Shown here one piece after another: positions 28,149 through 36,614 of a stretch of DNA of 64,000 bases. Numbering within the stretch: the stretch's first letter is position 1; every line of letters starts with the position of its first letter. Source of the stretch: Anaerosphaera aminiphila DSM 21120 (GTDB lineage: Bacteria; Bacillota; Clostridia; Tissierellales; Peptoniphilaceae); assembly GCF_900129925.1 (NCBI RefSeq), contig NZ_FQXI01000001.1:62001-126000 (forward strand). Reading direction: 5' to 3'. The notes under the pieces are model-generated. The model had not been told where the DNA came from and made no database searches. It saw only the letters and a program-made list of their open reading frames with translations. Made by a program: the position numbers and the translations under genes.

Positions 28149-29066
28149 TTGAATAACTTGTTAATTTTAACAGGTCCTACAGGAATAGGTAAAACTGAAA
28201 TTTCCCTAGATATTGCTGAAAAATTTAATTGCGAAATAATTTCAGCTGACTCTATGCAAATTTATAGGGGAATGGATATTGGGACTGCCAAATTAAATTT
28301 ATGTTCAACTAATATACAACATCACTTAATTGATATTGTAAATCCTGATGAAGAGTTTTCAGTTTCAATGTTTCAAGATAAATGTAAAAAAACAATTTCC
28401 AATATTCAAGAAAAAAATAAATTACCCCTTATAGTTGGAGGCACAGGACTATATATTAATTCAATAGTTTATAATTTAAATTTTCAAAATACAAGTAAGG
28501 ATTTAGAGTATAGAAATTATTTGGAATCACTTGTAGAGACTAATGGATTAGATAGCTTATATGAACAGTTAGTAAAAGCAGATAAAAATTTAGCCGAAAC
28601 AATTGATAAAAATAATAAAAATAGAATAATAAGAGCTCTGGAAATTTTAAAATCATCAAAATCCAAAGAAGTCAGTAGATTTAGAGAAGAAAATAGTGAG
28701 TATAATCTACTTTATATTGGATTAAATATGGAAAGAGAAAATTTATATAAAAAAATTAATGAACGAGTTGAACAAATGATGGATAATGGACTTGTTCAAG
28801 AAACTAAAAAATTGTTAGATTTAGGTTATAGTAGAGATTTAAATTCATTTAAAGCTATAGGATATAGAGAAATTATAAGTTACCTATATAATGAAATAAC
28901 TTTAGATGAAGCAATTGAACTAATTAAAAAAAATTCTAGACACTATGCTAAAAGACAGTTGACATGGTTTAGAAGAGACGAGAGAATTGTTTGGTTTGAT
29001 AGGGAAGAAGAGGACTTAGAATATAAATTAATGAAACTAATAGGAGAAAAATTTGGAAATATTTAA
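28149..29066 (+). CDS. miaA: tRNA dimethylallyltransferase
   Basis: 305 residues with P-loop GPTGIGKT (9-16), ISADSMQIYRGMDIGTAK and HHLIDIVNPDEEFSV, then the tRNA-binding swinging domain and a C-terminal RHYAKRQLTWFRRD motif. It transfers dimethylallyl to A37 of tRNA, the substrate later modified by MiaB. TTG start at 28149, four bases after the mutL stop with GGGAGTGAT as ribosome binding site. Confidence 0.97.
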   Translation: MNNLLILTGPTGIGKTEISLDIAEKFNCEIISADSMQIYRGMDIGTAKLNLCSTNIQHHLIDIVNPDEEFSVSMFQDKCKKTISNIQEKNKLPLIVGGTGLYINSIVYNLNFQNTSKDLEYRNYLESLVETNGLDSLYEQLVKADKNLAETIDKNNKNRIIRALEILKSSKSKEVSRFREENSEYNLLYIGLNMERENLYKKINERVEQMMDNGLVQETKKLLDLGYSRDLNSFKAIGYREIISYLYNEITLDEAIELIKKNSRHYAKRQLTWFRRDERIVWFDREEEDLEYKLMKLIGEKFGNI

Positions 29067-30339
29067 AGATTTTATTTTTGACAATTATAAAATAGACAAT
29101 AATATTTGTGATTTTGTAAATGAATGTGAAAAAATTTTAGAACATAGATTTGAGGAGTTAAGCTCAATAAGTCAATATAATCAAGTAAAAATTTTAAAAG
29201 CTATGCAGGATAGTAAATTACAATCAACTGATTTTAATTGGACTACAGGATATGGATATGGAGATGTAGGTAGAGAAAAGGTTGAAAAAATTTATAGTGA
29301 TATTTTTTCAACAGAAGATGCTCTAGTTAGACCTAACATTGTAAGTGGTACCCATGCAATTTCTTTAAGCTTATTTGGAGTACTAAAACCTGGTGATCAC
29401 CTCTTATCAGCTTCAGGAACGCCTTATGACACCTTATTAAAGGTAATAGGTATTACTGGAGATGAACCTGGAAATATGATGGATCAGAAAATTGAATATT
29501 CTGAAGTACCAATGAAAGACAATAAAATAGATTTTGAGGCTCTTAAAAAAGAAATTAAAACTAATACTAAAGTAATTATGTTACAGCGTTCTACCGGATA
29601 TAGTGATAGAAAAGCTTTAAGTATAGAACTATTAGAAGAAGCAATTAAAAAAATCAAAAACTTTGCTCCTAATTGTATTGTATTTGTAGATAATTGTTAT
29701 GGGGAGTTTACTGACATATATGAGCCTTCAAACTTTGGAGCTGATATAATTGCAGGATCGCTTATTAAAAATCCAGGTGGGGGTCTAGCTTACTCTGGTG
29801 GATATATAGTTGGTAAAAAAAAGTATATAGATTTAATTTCCAATAGATTAACAGCTCCGGGAATTGGAAAAGATTGTGGATTGACTTTTGGCACAACCAG
29901 ACAAGTGTTACAAGGTCTTTTTATTGCCCCAAAAGTAGTAGAAGATGCCATTAAAGCAGCGCTTTTATTTTCTGTAGTATTTTCTAAATTGGGATATGAG
30001 TGTTTTCCTGACTATACAGAAAAACGCTCTGATATAATTCTATCTATTAAGTTAGATGATCCTGATAAATTATGTGAGTTCTGTAGAGCTATTCAGGAGT
30101 CATCACCTGTAGATTCTCACTATACTCCTGAACCTTGGGATATGCCGGGATATGATGACAAGGTAATAATGGCAGCAGGCGATTTTATTGAAGGGTCTTC
30201 TATTGAACTTTCAGCAGATGGGCCTATGAGAGAGCCGTATTACGTATACTATCAAGGTGGATTGACATATTATCATGCAAAATTTGCATTAATGAAAGTA
30301 CTTGCCAACTTTAAGTTGAAAAACTATATAAAAATATAG
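29053..30339 (+). CDS. ynbB: YnbB-like PLP enzyme (COG4100, methionine gamma-lyase/aluminium-resistance family)
   Basis: 428 residues of the fold type I PLP family. The N-terminal block TTGYGYGDVGREKVEKIY, VSGTHAISLSLFGVLKPGD and the PLP-lysine segment GSLIKNPGGGLAYSGGYIVG (Lys at about 239) match COG4100, annotated as cystathionine beta-lyase-like 'aluminium resistance' proteins. The true substrate is not established; sulfur amino acids are suggested by homology. TTG start at 29053, inside the miaA 3' end and seven bases after TAGGAG. Its position downstream of miaA is conserved in Bacillus and other Firmicutes. Confidence 0.85.
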   Translation: MEIFKDFIFDNYKIDNNICDFVNECEKILEHRFEELSSISQYNQVKILKAMQDSKLQSTDFNWTTGYGYGDVGREKVEKIYSDIFSTEDALVRPNIVSGTHAISLSLFGVLKPGDHLLSASGTPYDTLLKVIGITGDEPGNMMDQKIEYSEVPMKDNKIDFEALKKEIKTNTKVIMLQRSTGYSDRKALSIELLEEAIKKIKNFAPNCIVFVDNCYGEFTDIYEPSNFGADIIAGSLIKNPGGGLAYSGGYIVGKKKYIDLISNRLTAPGIGKDCGLTFGTTRQVLQGLFIAPKVVEDAIKAALLFSVVFSKLGYECFPDYTEKRSDIILSIKLDDPDKLCEFCRAIQESSPVDSHYTPEPWDMPGYDDKVIMAAGDFIEGSSIELSADGPMREPYYVYYQGGLTYYHAKFALMKVLANFKLKNYIKI

Positions 30340-30393
30340 GTTAATGTAAGTTTAAGTATATTAAGTATTATATTATTAGGAGGAAGTGAAATA

Positions 30394-31482
30394 GTGGGAA
30401 TTAATTCAAATAAGTATACCTTTGGACCTTACAAAAAGGGAGAAAAAAACAAAATTACTGATGTAAAAGGGGTAAGAATAGGGCATGTTACATTGGATGA
30501 TGGGGATATAAATACCGGTGTAACAGCAGTACTACCTCATGGTGGGGATATCTATAATGAAAAAGTCGTAGCAGCAGCTTCTATATTAAATGGCTTTGGA
30601 AAAAGTGTTGGACTAATACAAATTGATGAACTGGGCTCCATCGAATCTCCTATAATAATGACCAATACGCTTAGTGTTGGAACAGCATTAACTGCCAGTA
30701 TTAAATATATGATGAGTAAGCACAAGGATATGGGAGCAAACTCTGGTGCAACAAACTGCATTGTAACTGAGTGTAATGATGGAGTTTTAAATGATATGAG
30801 AGGTCTACACGTTAAAGAGGAAGATGTAATTGATGCCATAGAAAATGCTTCATCTGACTTTAAAGAAGGAAGTGTCGGAGCTGGTCGTGGAATGATATCC
30901 ATGAACTTAAAAGGTGGAATAGGCTCTTCTTCTAGAGTGATATCTTTTAATGAAAAAGAATATACAATAGGAACTCTAGTGCTTTCAAATACAGGAAATA
31001 TAAAAGACTTTAGGATATGTGGCGACCCTATTGGTGAGAGAATGTACTTAGCAAGGAAAAAAAATAAAGAAGAAAAACTGGAACTGGAAAATGATGATAT
31101 TAATGATAGGGAAAAGGGATCTATAATAATAGTCATAGCCACAGACCTACCAGCAAGTGATAGACAGTTAAAGAGAATAGCAAATAGAGCTTCTATAGCT
31201 TTAGGTAGAGTAGGCTCTTATATGGGCCACGGAAGCGGAGATATTGCAATTGCATTTTCTACATCAAATAAAATATTTGCCAACTCTGAAAATTCTATAT
31301 TTAACACTCAAGTATTAGATGATGATAAAATTGATATTGTTTTTAAGGCAACTGTTGACTCTATTGAAGAATCAATTGTCAGCTCAATATATCACAGTGA
31401 GACAACTGTAGGAAGAAATGGCAAAATAATATACTCACTAAAAGACAATATGAAAAATGTAAATTTAGAATTAGATATATAA
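30394..31482 (+). CDS. P1/S58 (DmpA-type) family aminopeptidase
   Basis: 362 residues. The start ITDVKGVRIGHVTLDDGDINTGVTAVLPHGG, TNTLSVGTAL, the central GSVGAGRG and MSMNLKGGIGSSSR-like segment, and the ATDLPASDRQLKRIANRASIALGRVGS block are characteristic of S58 N-terminal-nucleophile peptidases, which self-cleave and release N-terminal D- or L-residues or beta-amino acids. The putative processing site precedes the nucleophile in the IVIATD region, as in DmpA. GTG start at 30394 after AGGAGGAAGTG. Last gene of the miaB run; convergent with lexA. Confidence 0.85.
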   Translation: MGINSNKYTFGPYKKGEKNKITDVKGVRIGHVTLDDGDINTGVTAVLPHGGDIYNEKVVAAASILNGFGKSVGLIQIDELGSIESPIIMTNTLSVGTALTASIKYMMSKHKDMGANSGATNCIVTECNDGVLNDMRGLHVKEEDVIDAIENASSDFKEGSVGAGRGMISMNLKGGIGSSSRVISFNEKEYTIGTLVLSNTGNIKDFRICGDPIGERMYLARKKNKEEKLELENDDINDREKGSIIIVIATDLPASDRQLKRIANRASIALGRVGSYMGHGSGDIAIAFSTSNKIFANSENSIFNTQVLDDDKIDIVFKATVDSIEESIVSSIYHSETTVGRNGKIIYSLKDNMKNVNLELDI

Positions 31483-31501
31483 TTAAATAAGATTAAGTAT
31501 A

Positions 31502-31538
31502 AAAAATATAGAGCTATGTAATTTAGCTCTATATTTTT
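31502..31538. terminator. Bidirectional terminator between S58 peptidase gene and lexA
   Basis: Bases 31502-31516 and 31524-31538 are perfect 15-base reverse complements with a seven-base loop, with an A-tract and a T-tract at the ends. It overlaps the lexA stop codon at 31529-31531. Confidence 0.85.
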
Positions 31539-32146
31539 CTGTATAAACCTACAATTTTTCCTAAAATACTTAAGTCTTTTACAAAAATCGGTTCCATAAA
31601 ATCATTTTCAGGTTGTAATCTATATCCATCTTTTTCTTTATAAAATGTCTTTATAGTAGATTCTTCGCCAATTAGAGCTAATACCATTTCACCATTTCTA
31701 GCAAAATCAGATTTCTCAATAATTACATAGTCACCTTCAAGAATACCGGCATTTATCATACTCTCACCACGAACTTTTAAAATGAATAAATTTTTATCCT
31801 GTGCAAAGTCTATGGGAAGAGGCTGCGTATCTTCTATGTTGTCATAGGCTAATATTGGCATACCAGCTGTGACACAGCCAACAATTGGTATATCCACAGT
31901 CTTCTTTTTAATCATTAAGAAATCATCGTTAGTGTCCATTATTTCAATAGCTCTTGGCTTTGTAGGATCTTTTTTTATATATCCCTTATTTTCCAGCCTT
32001 TCAAGGCTTCCATGCACTGTTGAAGTACTCTTAATTTCCAATTCTTGACAAATTTCACGAACAGTAGGTGGGTAACCTTTAGAATCAAGAGCTCTTTTTA
32101 TAAACATAAGTACTTCTGTTTCTCGTTGAGTTAAGTCTTCGTACAT
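31529..32146 (-). CDS. lexA: SOS-response repressor LexA
   Basis: 205 residues. Winged HTH at the N terminus (PPTVREICQELEIKSTSTVHGSLERLE), then the self-cleavage domain with the Ala94-Gly95 scissile bond (GCVTAGMP), catalytic Ser129 in RGESM and Lys166 in STIKTF. RecA filaments trigger cleavage and induce DNA-repair genes; recA, uvrC, and a yneA-like gene are in this window. A GGAGGT site precedes the ATG. The promoter carries LexA-box-like sequences, so autorepression is expected. Confidence 0.97.
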   Translation of the reverse strand: MYEDLTQRETEVLMFIKRALDSKGYPPTVREICQELEIKSTSTVHGSLERLENKGYIKKDPTKPRAIEIMDTNDDFLMIKKKTVDIPIVGCVTAGMPILAYDNIEDTQPLPIDFAQDKNLFILKVRGESMINAGILEGDYVIIEKSDFARNGEMVLALIGEESTIKTFYKEKDGYRLQPENDFMEPIFVKDLSILGKIVGLYRKI

Positions 32147-32173
32147 AATTTACCTCCATTTTGAATTAATTCC

Positions 32174-32202
32174 ATTATAACAAAAAAGAACAAACATTTC
32201 AA
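32174..32202 (-). promoter_or_regulatory. lexA promoter
   Basis: On the minus strand TTGAAA (32202-32197) and TATAAT (32179-32174) are separated by 17 bases. A LexA-box-like GAACAAACATTT (32188-32199) lies within the spacer and -35, where bound repressor would block polymerase. Confidence 0.75.
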
Positions 32203-32285
32203 ACGTTTGTTTAATAAAATGTATTGACAATAAATGTATGTTCGTATAAAATAAGAATAAGAACAAACATTCTGAACATATATTT
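32188..32285. promoter_or_regulatory. Cluster of five LexA-box-like sites
   Basis: Sites resembling the Gram-positive SOS box GAAC-N4-GTTC: GAACAAACATTT (32188-32199), AAACGTTTGTTT (32201-32212, reverse AAACAAACGTTT), AAATGTATGTTC (32232-32243, reverse GAACATACATTT), GAACAAACATTC (32261-32272) and GAACATATATTT (32274-32285). All keep one strong half-site (GAAC in four) and a weaker second half. They flank or overlap both divergent promoters. Binding is inferred from the context of lexA and a yneA-like gene. Confidence 0.7.
32224..32252 (+). promoter_or_regulatory. yneA-like gene promoter
   Basis: Consensus TTGACA at 32224-32229 and TAAAAT at 32247-32252 with a 17-base spacer (TATAAA at 32245 is an alternative). 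The LexA-box-like AAATGTATGTTC fills the spacer, so the promoter should be silent until SOS induction. Confidence 0.7.
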
Positions 32286-32318
32286 ATTTTTATATTTTAT
32301 AAAAGAGAGGTTATTATT

Positions 32319-32621
32319 ATGAATAAGAAGATTTATTTAAACAAATTTAGATGTATAGTTTTCTTGCTGGTAATATTTATTTTTGGGACAGGAGTACAAA
32401 CTACAAACTTGTCAAATTATTTTAGTGATGAAAATATAAATGAAGTACAATCATATACTTATTATACAGTTAAAAAAAATGATACAATTTGGTCAATTGT
32501 AAGCGATAATTTTGCAATCAAGAGAGATAAAAGAGATTATGTTAACTTAATTACTGACTTAAATGACATTACTACTGACATCTATCCAGGTCAAACAATT
32601 ATAATACCAAATGATATTTAA
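32319..32621 (+). CDS. yneA: YneA-like SOS cell-division inhibitor with LysM domain
   Basis: 100 residues: a basic N terminus, one membrane segment (about 12-27), a short linker and a C-terminal LysM domain (TYYTVKKNDTIWSIVSDNF to PGQTIIIPND). Size, topology and its position divergent from lexA match Bacillus subtilis YneA, which delays division during the SOS response. Overall sequence identity cannot be judged here, so the symbol rests on architecture and synteny. An AGAGAGG site precedes the ATG. It stands alone before a strong terminator. Confidence 0.8.
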   Translation: MNKKIYLNKFRCIVFLLVIFIFGTGVQTTNLSNYFSDENINEVQSYTYYTVKKNDTIWSIVSDNFAIKRDKRDYVNLITDLNDITTDIYPGQTIIIPNDI

Positions 32622-32666
32622 CACAAAAATAGACACAAAATTATTATTTTGTGTCTATTTTTGTGT
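32621..32666. terminator. Bidirectional terminator, perfect 20-bp inverted repeat
   Basis: Bases 32621-32640 and 32647-32666 are perfect reverse complements around a TTATTA loop. It begins at the last base of the yneA-like stop codon and serves the convergent gltS as well. Confidence 0.85.
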
Positions 32667-32682
32667 GCTTTTATATACTACT

Positions 32683-33930
32683 CTATCCAGTAAAACCTGA
32701 AACAAAAGTTTTTATAAACCATATTGTAACAGGTTGATAAATAATATCTACTAAAAACGCCCCTACTATAGGGACAATCATCATAGCTTTTCGAGACATA
32801 CCATATTTTTCATTTAAGGCTGTCATATTTACAATAGCTGATGGTGTAGCACCAAGTCCATGACCACATAGTCCAGCGCACATAACTGCTGCATCGTAAT
32901 TCTTCCCTAATATCCTAAATACAACAAAGTATGCAATTAATACCATAAATATTACTTGGCATACAACTACTAATAGTACTCCACCAACAAGACCTGAGAG
33001 TTCCCATAATTTTAATGTCATAAGTGCCAATGATAAATATAAATTCAACATTACATTTCCTATATTATCTACTAATGGAAAATCAAATTTATACATATGA
33101 AATTTTTCGTTTAAATTACGAACTATAACTGCCACAAACATAGCTCCTACATAACTAGGTAACTGTATGTCTTTTAATATATAAGTACTAACCCATCCGG
33201 CGATCATACTTCCAATTGCCATACATATCAATATTACTGATACATTTTTTATAATATCTAAATCTGATAATTTTTGCCCTGTATCTGCATTGATATCCGT
33301 AATTGATGTATCAAATTCTTCTGATTCATCGGGTTTTAAATGATTTTTTTCTATTAAACGCCTACCTAGTGGACCACCTACTAATACAGCAGAAATAAGA
33401 CCGAATGTAGCAGCGGCAGCACCTACTAATGGAGCTATATCATATCCCATGTCAGCAAATGTCTGTCCATAAGACAAGGCTGCACCATGTCCACCTATCA
33501 TTGATATAGAGCTTGCAAGAAGTGCATAAGGAGCTTCTAGCCCTGTCACTTTGGAAACTATTATTCCAATTGAGTTTTGGCAAATAGAAATAACTCCACA
33601 TATTACCCAGTATATTAATAATAGTTTTCCTCCTTTTTTAAGTAAAGTAAAACTAGCACCTAGTCCAACTGTTGTGAAAAAAGCCAGCATAAAAGTATCT
33701 TGAAATATATTTTCGAAATTTACATTAAAAGACCCTGTGCTGTGCCCTATCCAAGTTATAAACATAAATATAAATCCACCAACAACTGGTGCTGGAATAC
33801 AATATTTTTGAAGCATTTTAGATTTATTTACAACAAAATATCCTAAAAGTAAAAGTACTGCAGCAAATGCTAAAGTCATAATTGAGTCAATATTTATATT
33901 TAGTACATTATCAATTTTTTCTAATCCCAT
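32683..33930 (-). CDS. gltS: Sodium/glutamate symporter GltS
   Basis: 415 residues, about ten membrane segments in two inverted halves. The family motifs are visible: CIPAPVVGGFIF in the first half, SISMIGGHGAALSYGQTFAD in the re-entrant loop, and CGHGLGATPSAIVNM in the second-half loop. It imports glutamate with sodium ions. An AGGAGGT site precedes the ATG. It lies downstream of the arginine deiminase operon on the same strand but behind that operon's terminator, so it is probably a separate unit. Amino-acid fermentation fits the overall gene set. Confidence 0.93.
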   Translation of the reverse strand: MGLEKIDNVLNINIDSIMTLAFAAVLLLLGYFVVNKSKMLQKYCIPAPVVGGFIFMFITWIGHSTGSFNVNFENIFQDTFMLAFFTTVGLGASFTLLKKGGKLLLIYWVICGVISICQNSIGIIVSKVTGLEAPYALLASSISMIGGHGAALSYGQTFADMGYDIAPLVGAAAATFGLISAVLVGGPLGRRLIEKNHLKPDESEEFDTSITDINADTGQKLSDLDIIKNVSVILICMAIGSMIAGWVSTYILKDIQLPSYVGAMFVAVIVRNLNEKFHMYKFDFPLVDNIGNVMLNLYLSLALMTLKLWELSGLVGGVLLVVVCQVIFMVLIAYFVVFRILGKNYDAAVMCAGLCGHGLGATPSAIVNMTALNEKYGMSRKAMMIVPIVGAFLVDIIYQPVTIWFIKTFVSGFTG

Positions 33931-34110
33931 ATTATACCTCCTAAATTATAAAAATTCATTATAAACTATATTGAATTTGCCTCCTTCAATAATCAACAGT
34001 AAATTTTAATTTACAATGATAATATTCATTTTAACATACTTCTTAATAATGTAACACTATTTTACAATATGATGAATAATATATTTTACTATTCAAATAA
34101 TTTATATTAA

Positions 34111-34159
34111 ATAACACTCTCTGACTATTAGATTTGTACTAATAATCAGAGAGTGTTAT
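34111..34159 (-). terminator. Terminator hairpin ending the arginine deiminase operon
   Basis: Bases 34111-34131 and 34139-34159 are 21-base reverse complements with a single mismatch and a seven-base loop. The following T-tract on the minus strand is short, so it may also act as a 3'-end stabiliser. The 256-base gap between gltS and the carrier gene holds only this and A+T-rich DNA that may include the gltS promoter. Confidence 0.75.
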
Positions 34160-34186
34160 ATTTATTTTATTAAGTTTAATTATTGG

Positions 34187-35638
34187 TTAAAATATTAGCA
34201 TTGAAGCACATAAGATGACTACGTTTACTACTCCAATGAGAACCATAGGCTTAGTAACAAATTTTACCCAAGTTGTATAATTTACTCTTGCCATTTGAAG
34301 GCCACCCATTACCACACCTGATGTTGGAGTAACTAAGTTAATAAGTCCACATCCGCCACAGAATATCATTATCATTACTTCAGGGCTCATATTTAAATTA
34401 GCTGCTAAAGCACCCATTACAGGTATAGATACTGTTGCAAGTCCTGATGTGGATGGTATTAAGAATGATAAGAATAGATATAATGCATAAGAACCTATTA
34501 CAAATACAATTGTATTTGTTCCACTTAGTGCATTAGATGCCCTATCAAGAATTAGTGCATCTATATGAGTGTTTTGCATTAAAACAGATACTGCACGTGA
34601 TACTATTATTATTAAAACTACAGATAAAATATCAGCTGAACCAGCTACAAAGTTATCAACAATTTCACTTTCACTCATTCCGCCAATTATTGCAATAATT
34701 ATTCCCATTATTAAGAACCACATTGCAAGTTCAGCAAAGTACCATTCTCCAAAGCTGGTTCCTGTTAAAACGGAAGTCCAACCATCAAAGATAGTAACAC
34801 CTAAATCAGGCCAAGGAATAAGTGAAATTACCATAACTACAAATGTAAATGCAAAAACCAATAATACAGCCTTATGTTTACCCGTAAATTCAAGTTCTTT
34901 TTCTGTATGAGAACCAAACTCTCTTTCCATATCTTCTTGTTCTTGAAGAGAAAGTAAAGTTGATCCTTTATCACGTTGTACTTTTTTTGCATATTTTACA
35001 ACAAAGTAAATACAAATAACAAGTGTTGTTAACCATAAAATAACACCTATCGGTAAAATAATTCCCCAATCAGATTCATATCCTGCACCTCTAAGTGCAT
35101 CAACTGCAACACTTGTTGCAAAAGGGTTAACTGTAGAACCCAGTACCCCGGCTCCGGCACCTAAACAAATAGTACCTACTGCCACTAAGGAGTCAAATCC
35201 CGCTGCTACCATGGCTGATGTAACAATTGCATAAAACGCTACTGTTTCTTCTGCCATACCATAAGTAGAACCACCTATTGAGAATAAAGTCATTAATACT
35301 ACAATTAAAAAAACTTCTTTCCCTTTACTATTTTTAACTAATCTTTGAATACCTGCATCTAGTGCTCCTGTTGCTGTTACAAGTCCTAAAAAACCTCCTA
35401 GTACAAGTACGAATATAGAAATATCTATTGCATCTACAAATCCATTATATGGAGCCATTACTAATGTAGGAAGATCTGCACCTACAACAGCTGAAACAGC
35501 TTCTTCTGCTCCTTTAGGCACTACTGGAGCAAATGTTTGTCCATCAAGAAATTTTGAAACTATAAAAATTATTATTAATATTATAAATAAAATACTAAAT
35601 GAAGATATCGATTTTTTCTTTTTTTTGTTACCTTCCAT
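34187..35638 (-). CDS. YfcC-family carrier, probable arginine/ornithine exchanger
   Basis: About 483 residues and some twelve membrane segments after a Lys-rich N terminus. It belongs to the YfcC/DUF401-like C4-dicarboxylate carrier superfamily (GGSTYGMAEETVAFY, AGAGVLGSTVNPFATSVA, SFLIPSTSGLATVSIPVMGALA). As the last gene of an arcA-argF-arcC operon it is most simply an arginine:ornithine antiporter equivalent to ArcD, though family members elsewhere carry other substrates. The ATG at 35638 follows AGAGGTGATA; an in-frame GTG at 35647 lies inside that site and is rejected. Confidence 0.82.
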   Translation of the reverse strand: MEGNKKKKKSISSFSILFIILIIIFIVSKFLDGQTFAPVVPKGAEEAVSAVVGADLPTLVMAPYNGFVDAIDISIFVLVLGGFLGLVTATGALDAGIQRLVKNSKGKEVFLIVVLMTLFSIGGSTYGMAEETVAFYAIVTSAMVAAGFDSLVAVGTICLGAGAGVLGSTVNPFATSVAVDALRGAGYESDWGIILPIGVILWLTTLVICIYFVVKYAKKVQRDKGSTLLSLQEQEDMEREFGSHTEKELEFTGKHKAVLLVFAFTFVVMVISLIPWPDLGVTIFDGWTSVLTGTSFGEWYFAELAMWFLIMGIIIAIIGGMSESEIVDNFVAGSADILSVVLIIIVSRAVSVLMQNTHIDALILDRASNALSGTNTIVFVIGSYALYLFLSFLIPSTSGLATVSIPVMGALAANLNMSPEVMIMIFCGGCGLINLVTPTSGVVMGGLQMARVNYTTWVKFVTKPMVLIGVVNVVILCASMLIF

Positions 35639-35653
35639 TACTATCACCTCTTA

Positions 35654-36592
35654 TTATTTTCTAATAACAGTTCCTGTCTCTCCCTTTATTGCCTCAGCAG
35701 CTTTTTCAAGTGAAGTGATAATTGCTATGGAGTCTTTTTTACTATTTTCAACAAATCGTTTACATGATTCAACCTTTGGAAGCATTGATCCCTTTGCAAA
35801 TTGATCTTCTGCAATATATTTATTAACTTCATCTAAAGTTAGTGATGAAAGGTCTATTTGATCAGGTGTATTGAAGTTAATCGCAACCTTTTCAACAGCT
35901 GTTAAAACAACTAGCATGTCAGCTTCAAGTTCTAATGCAAGTTTTGCACTTGAAGAATCCTTATCTATTACAGCAGGAACGCCCTTTAATCCATCTTTAG
36001 TTTTTATTACAGGTATTCCGCCACCTCCAACTGTTATAACTATATTGCCATTGTTAACTATGCTTTTAATAATGTCAGACTCTACAATTTCTACAGGTTG
36101 AGGAGAAGCAACAACACGTCTATATCCCCTTCCTGAATCTTCAACAAATGTATATCCCTTTTCCTTAGCTATTTTTTCAGACTCTTCTTTAGAATAAAAA
36201 GACCCTATTGGTTTAGTAGGATTAGAAAAAGCTTTATCATTTTCATCAACAATAACTTGTGTAACAACAGTAGCACAAGATTTATCAATTTTTTGATTTT
36301 TTAGTTCATTTCCTATTGCTTGTTGCAAATGATATCCAATATATCCTTGGCTCATTGCACCACATTCAGGAAACGGCATGTAAGGTGTATTGACTTCACC
36401 TTGCGATGCATATTCCATCGCAAGGTTAATCATTCCAACTTGAGGACCATTTCCGTGACCAATCATTATTTCATAACCCTCTTTTAATAAATCTACAATT
36501 GGTTTAGCTGTATCTTTAACTAATTTCAATTGTTCTTCTGGAGTATTTCCAAGTGCATTTCCTCCAAGAGCGATTACAATTCTCTTTGTCAT
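35654..36592 (-). CDS. arcC: Carbamate kinase
   Basis: 312 residues, normal length. The N terminus KRIVIALGGNALG, GHGNGPQVG, the central GGGGIPV and the DKDSSSAKLALELEAD segment are typical. It transfers phosphate from carbamoyl phosphate to ADP, giving the ATP yield of the arginine deiminase pathway, plus ammonia and CO2. It lies between the ornithine carbamoyltransferase and the carrier gene, the expected pathway order. Confidence 0.97.
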   Translation of the reverse strand: MTKRIVIALGGNALGNTPEEQLKLVKDTAKPIVDLLKEGYEIMIGHGNGPQVGMINLAMEYASQGEVNTPYMPFPECGAMSQGYIGYHLQQAIGNELKNQKIDKSCATVVTQVIVDENDKAFSNPTKPIGSFYSKEESEKIAKEKGYTFVEDSGRGYRRVVASPQPVEIVESDIIKSIVNNGNIVITVGGGGIPVIKTKDGLKGVPAVIDKDSSSAKLALELEADMLVVLTAVEKVAINFNTPDQIDLSSLTLDEVNKYIAEDQFAKGSMLPKVESCKRFVENSKKDSIAIITSLEKAAEAIKGETGTVIRK

Positions 36593-36614
36593 ATTATTTT
36601 GTCCCCTTATTATT

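Noticed and set aside
30552-31142. 196-codon open frame on the minus strand
   Set aside because: It lies wholly antisense to the S58 peptidase gene, has no ribosome binding site, and its Ser/Ile/Phe-rich product looks like the reverse complement of an A+T-rich coding sequence.
33931-34110. Possible riboswitch upstream of gltS
   Set aside because: Only A+T-rich sequence without conserved riboswitch cores or strong helices was seen.
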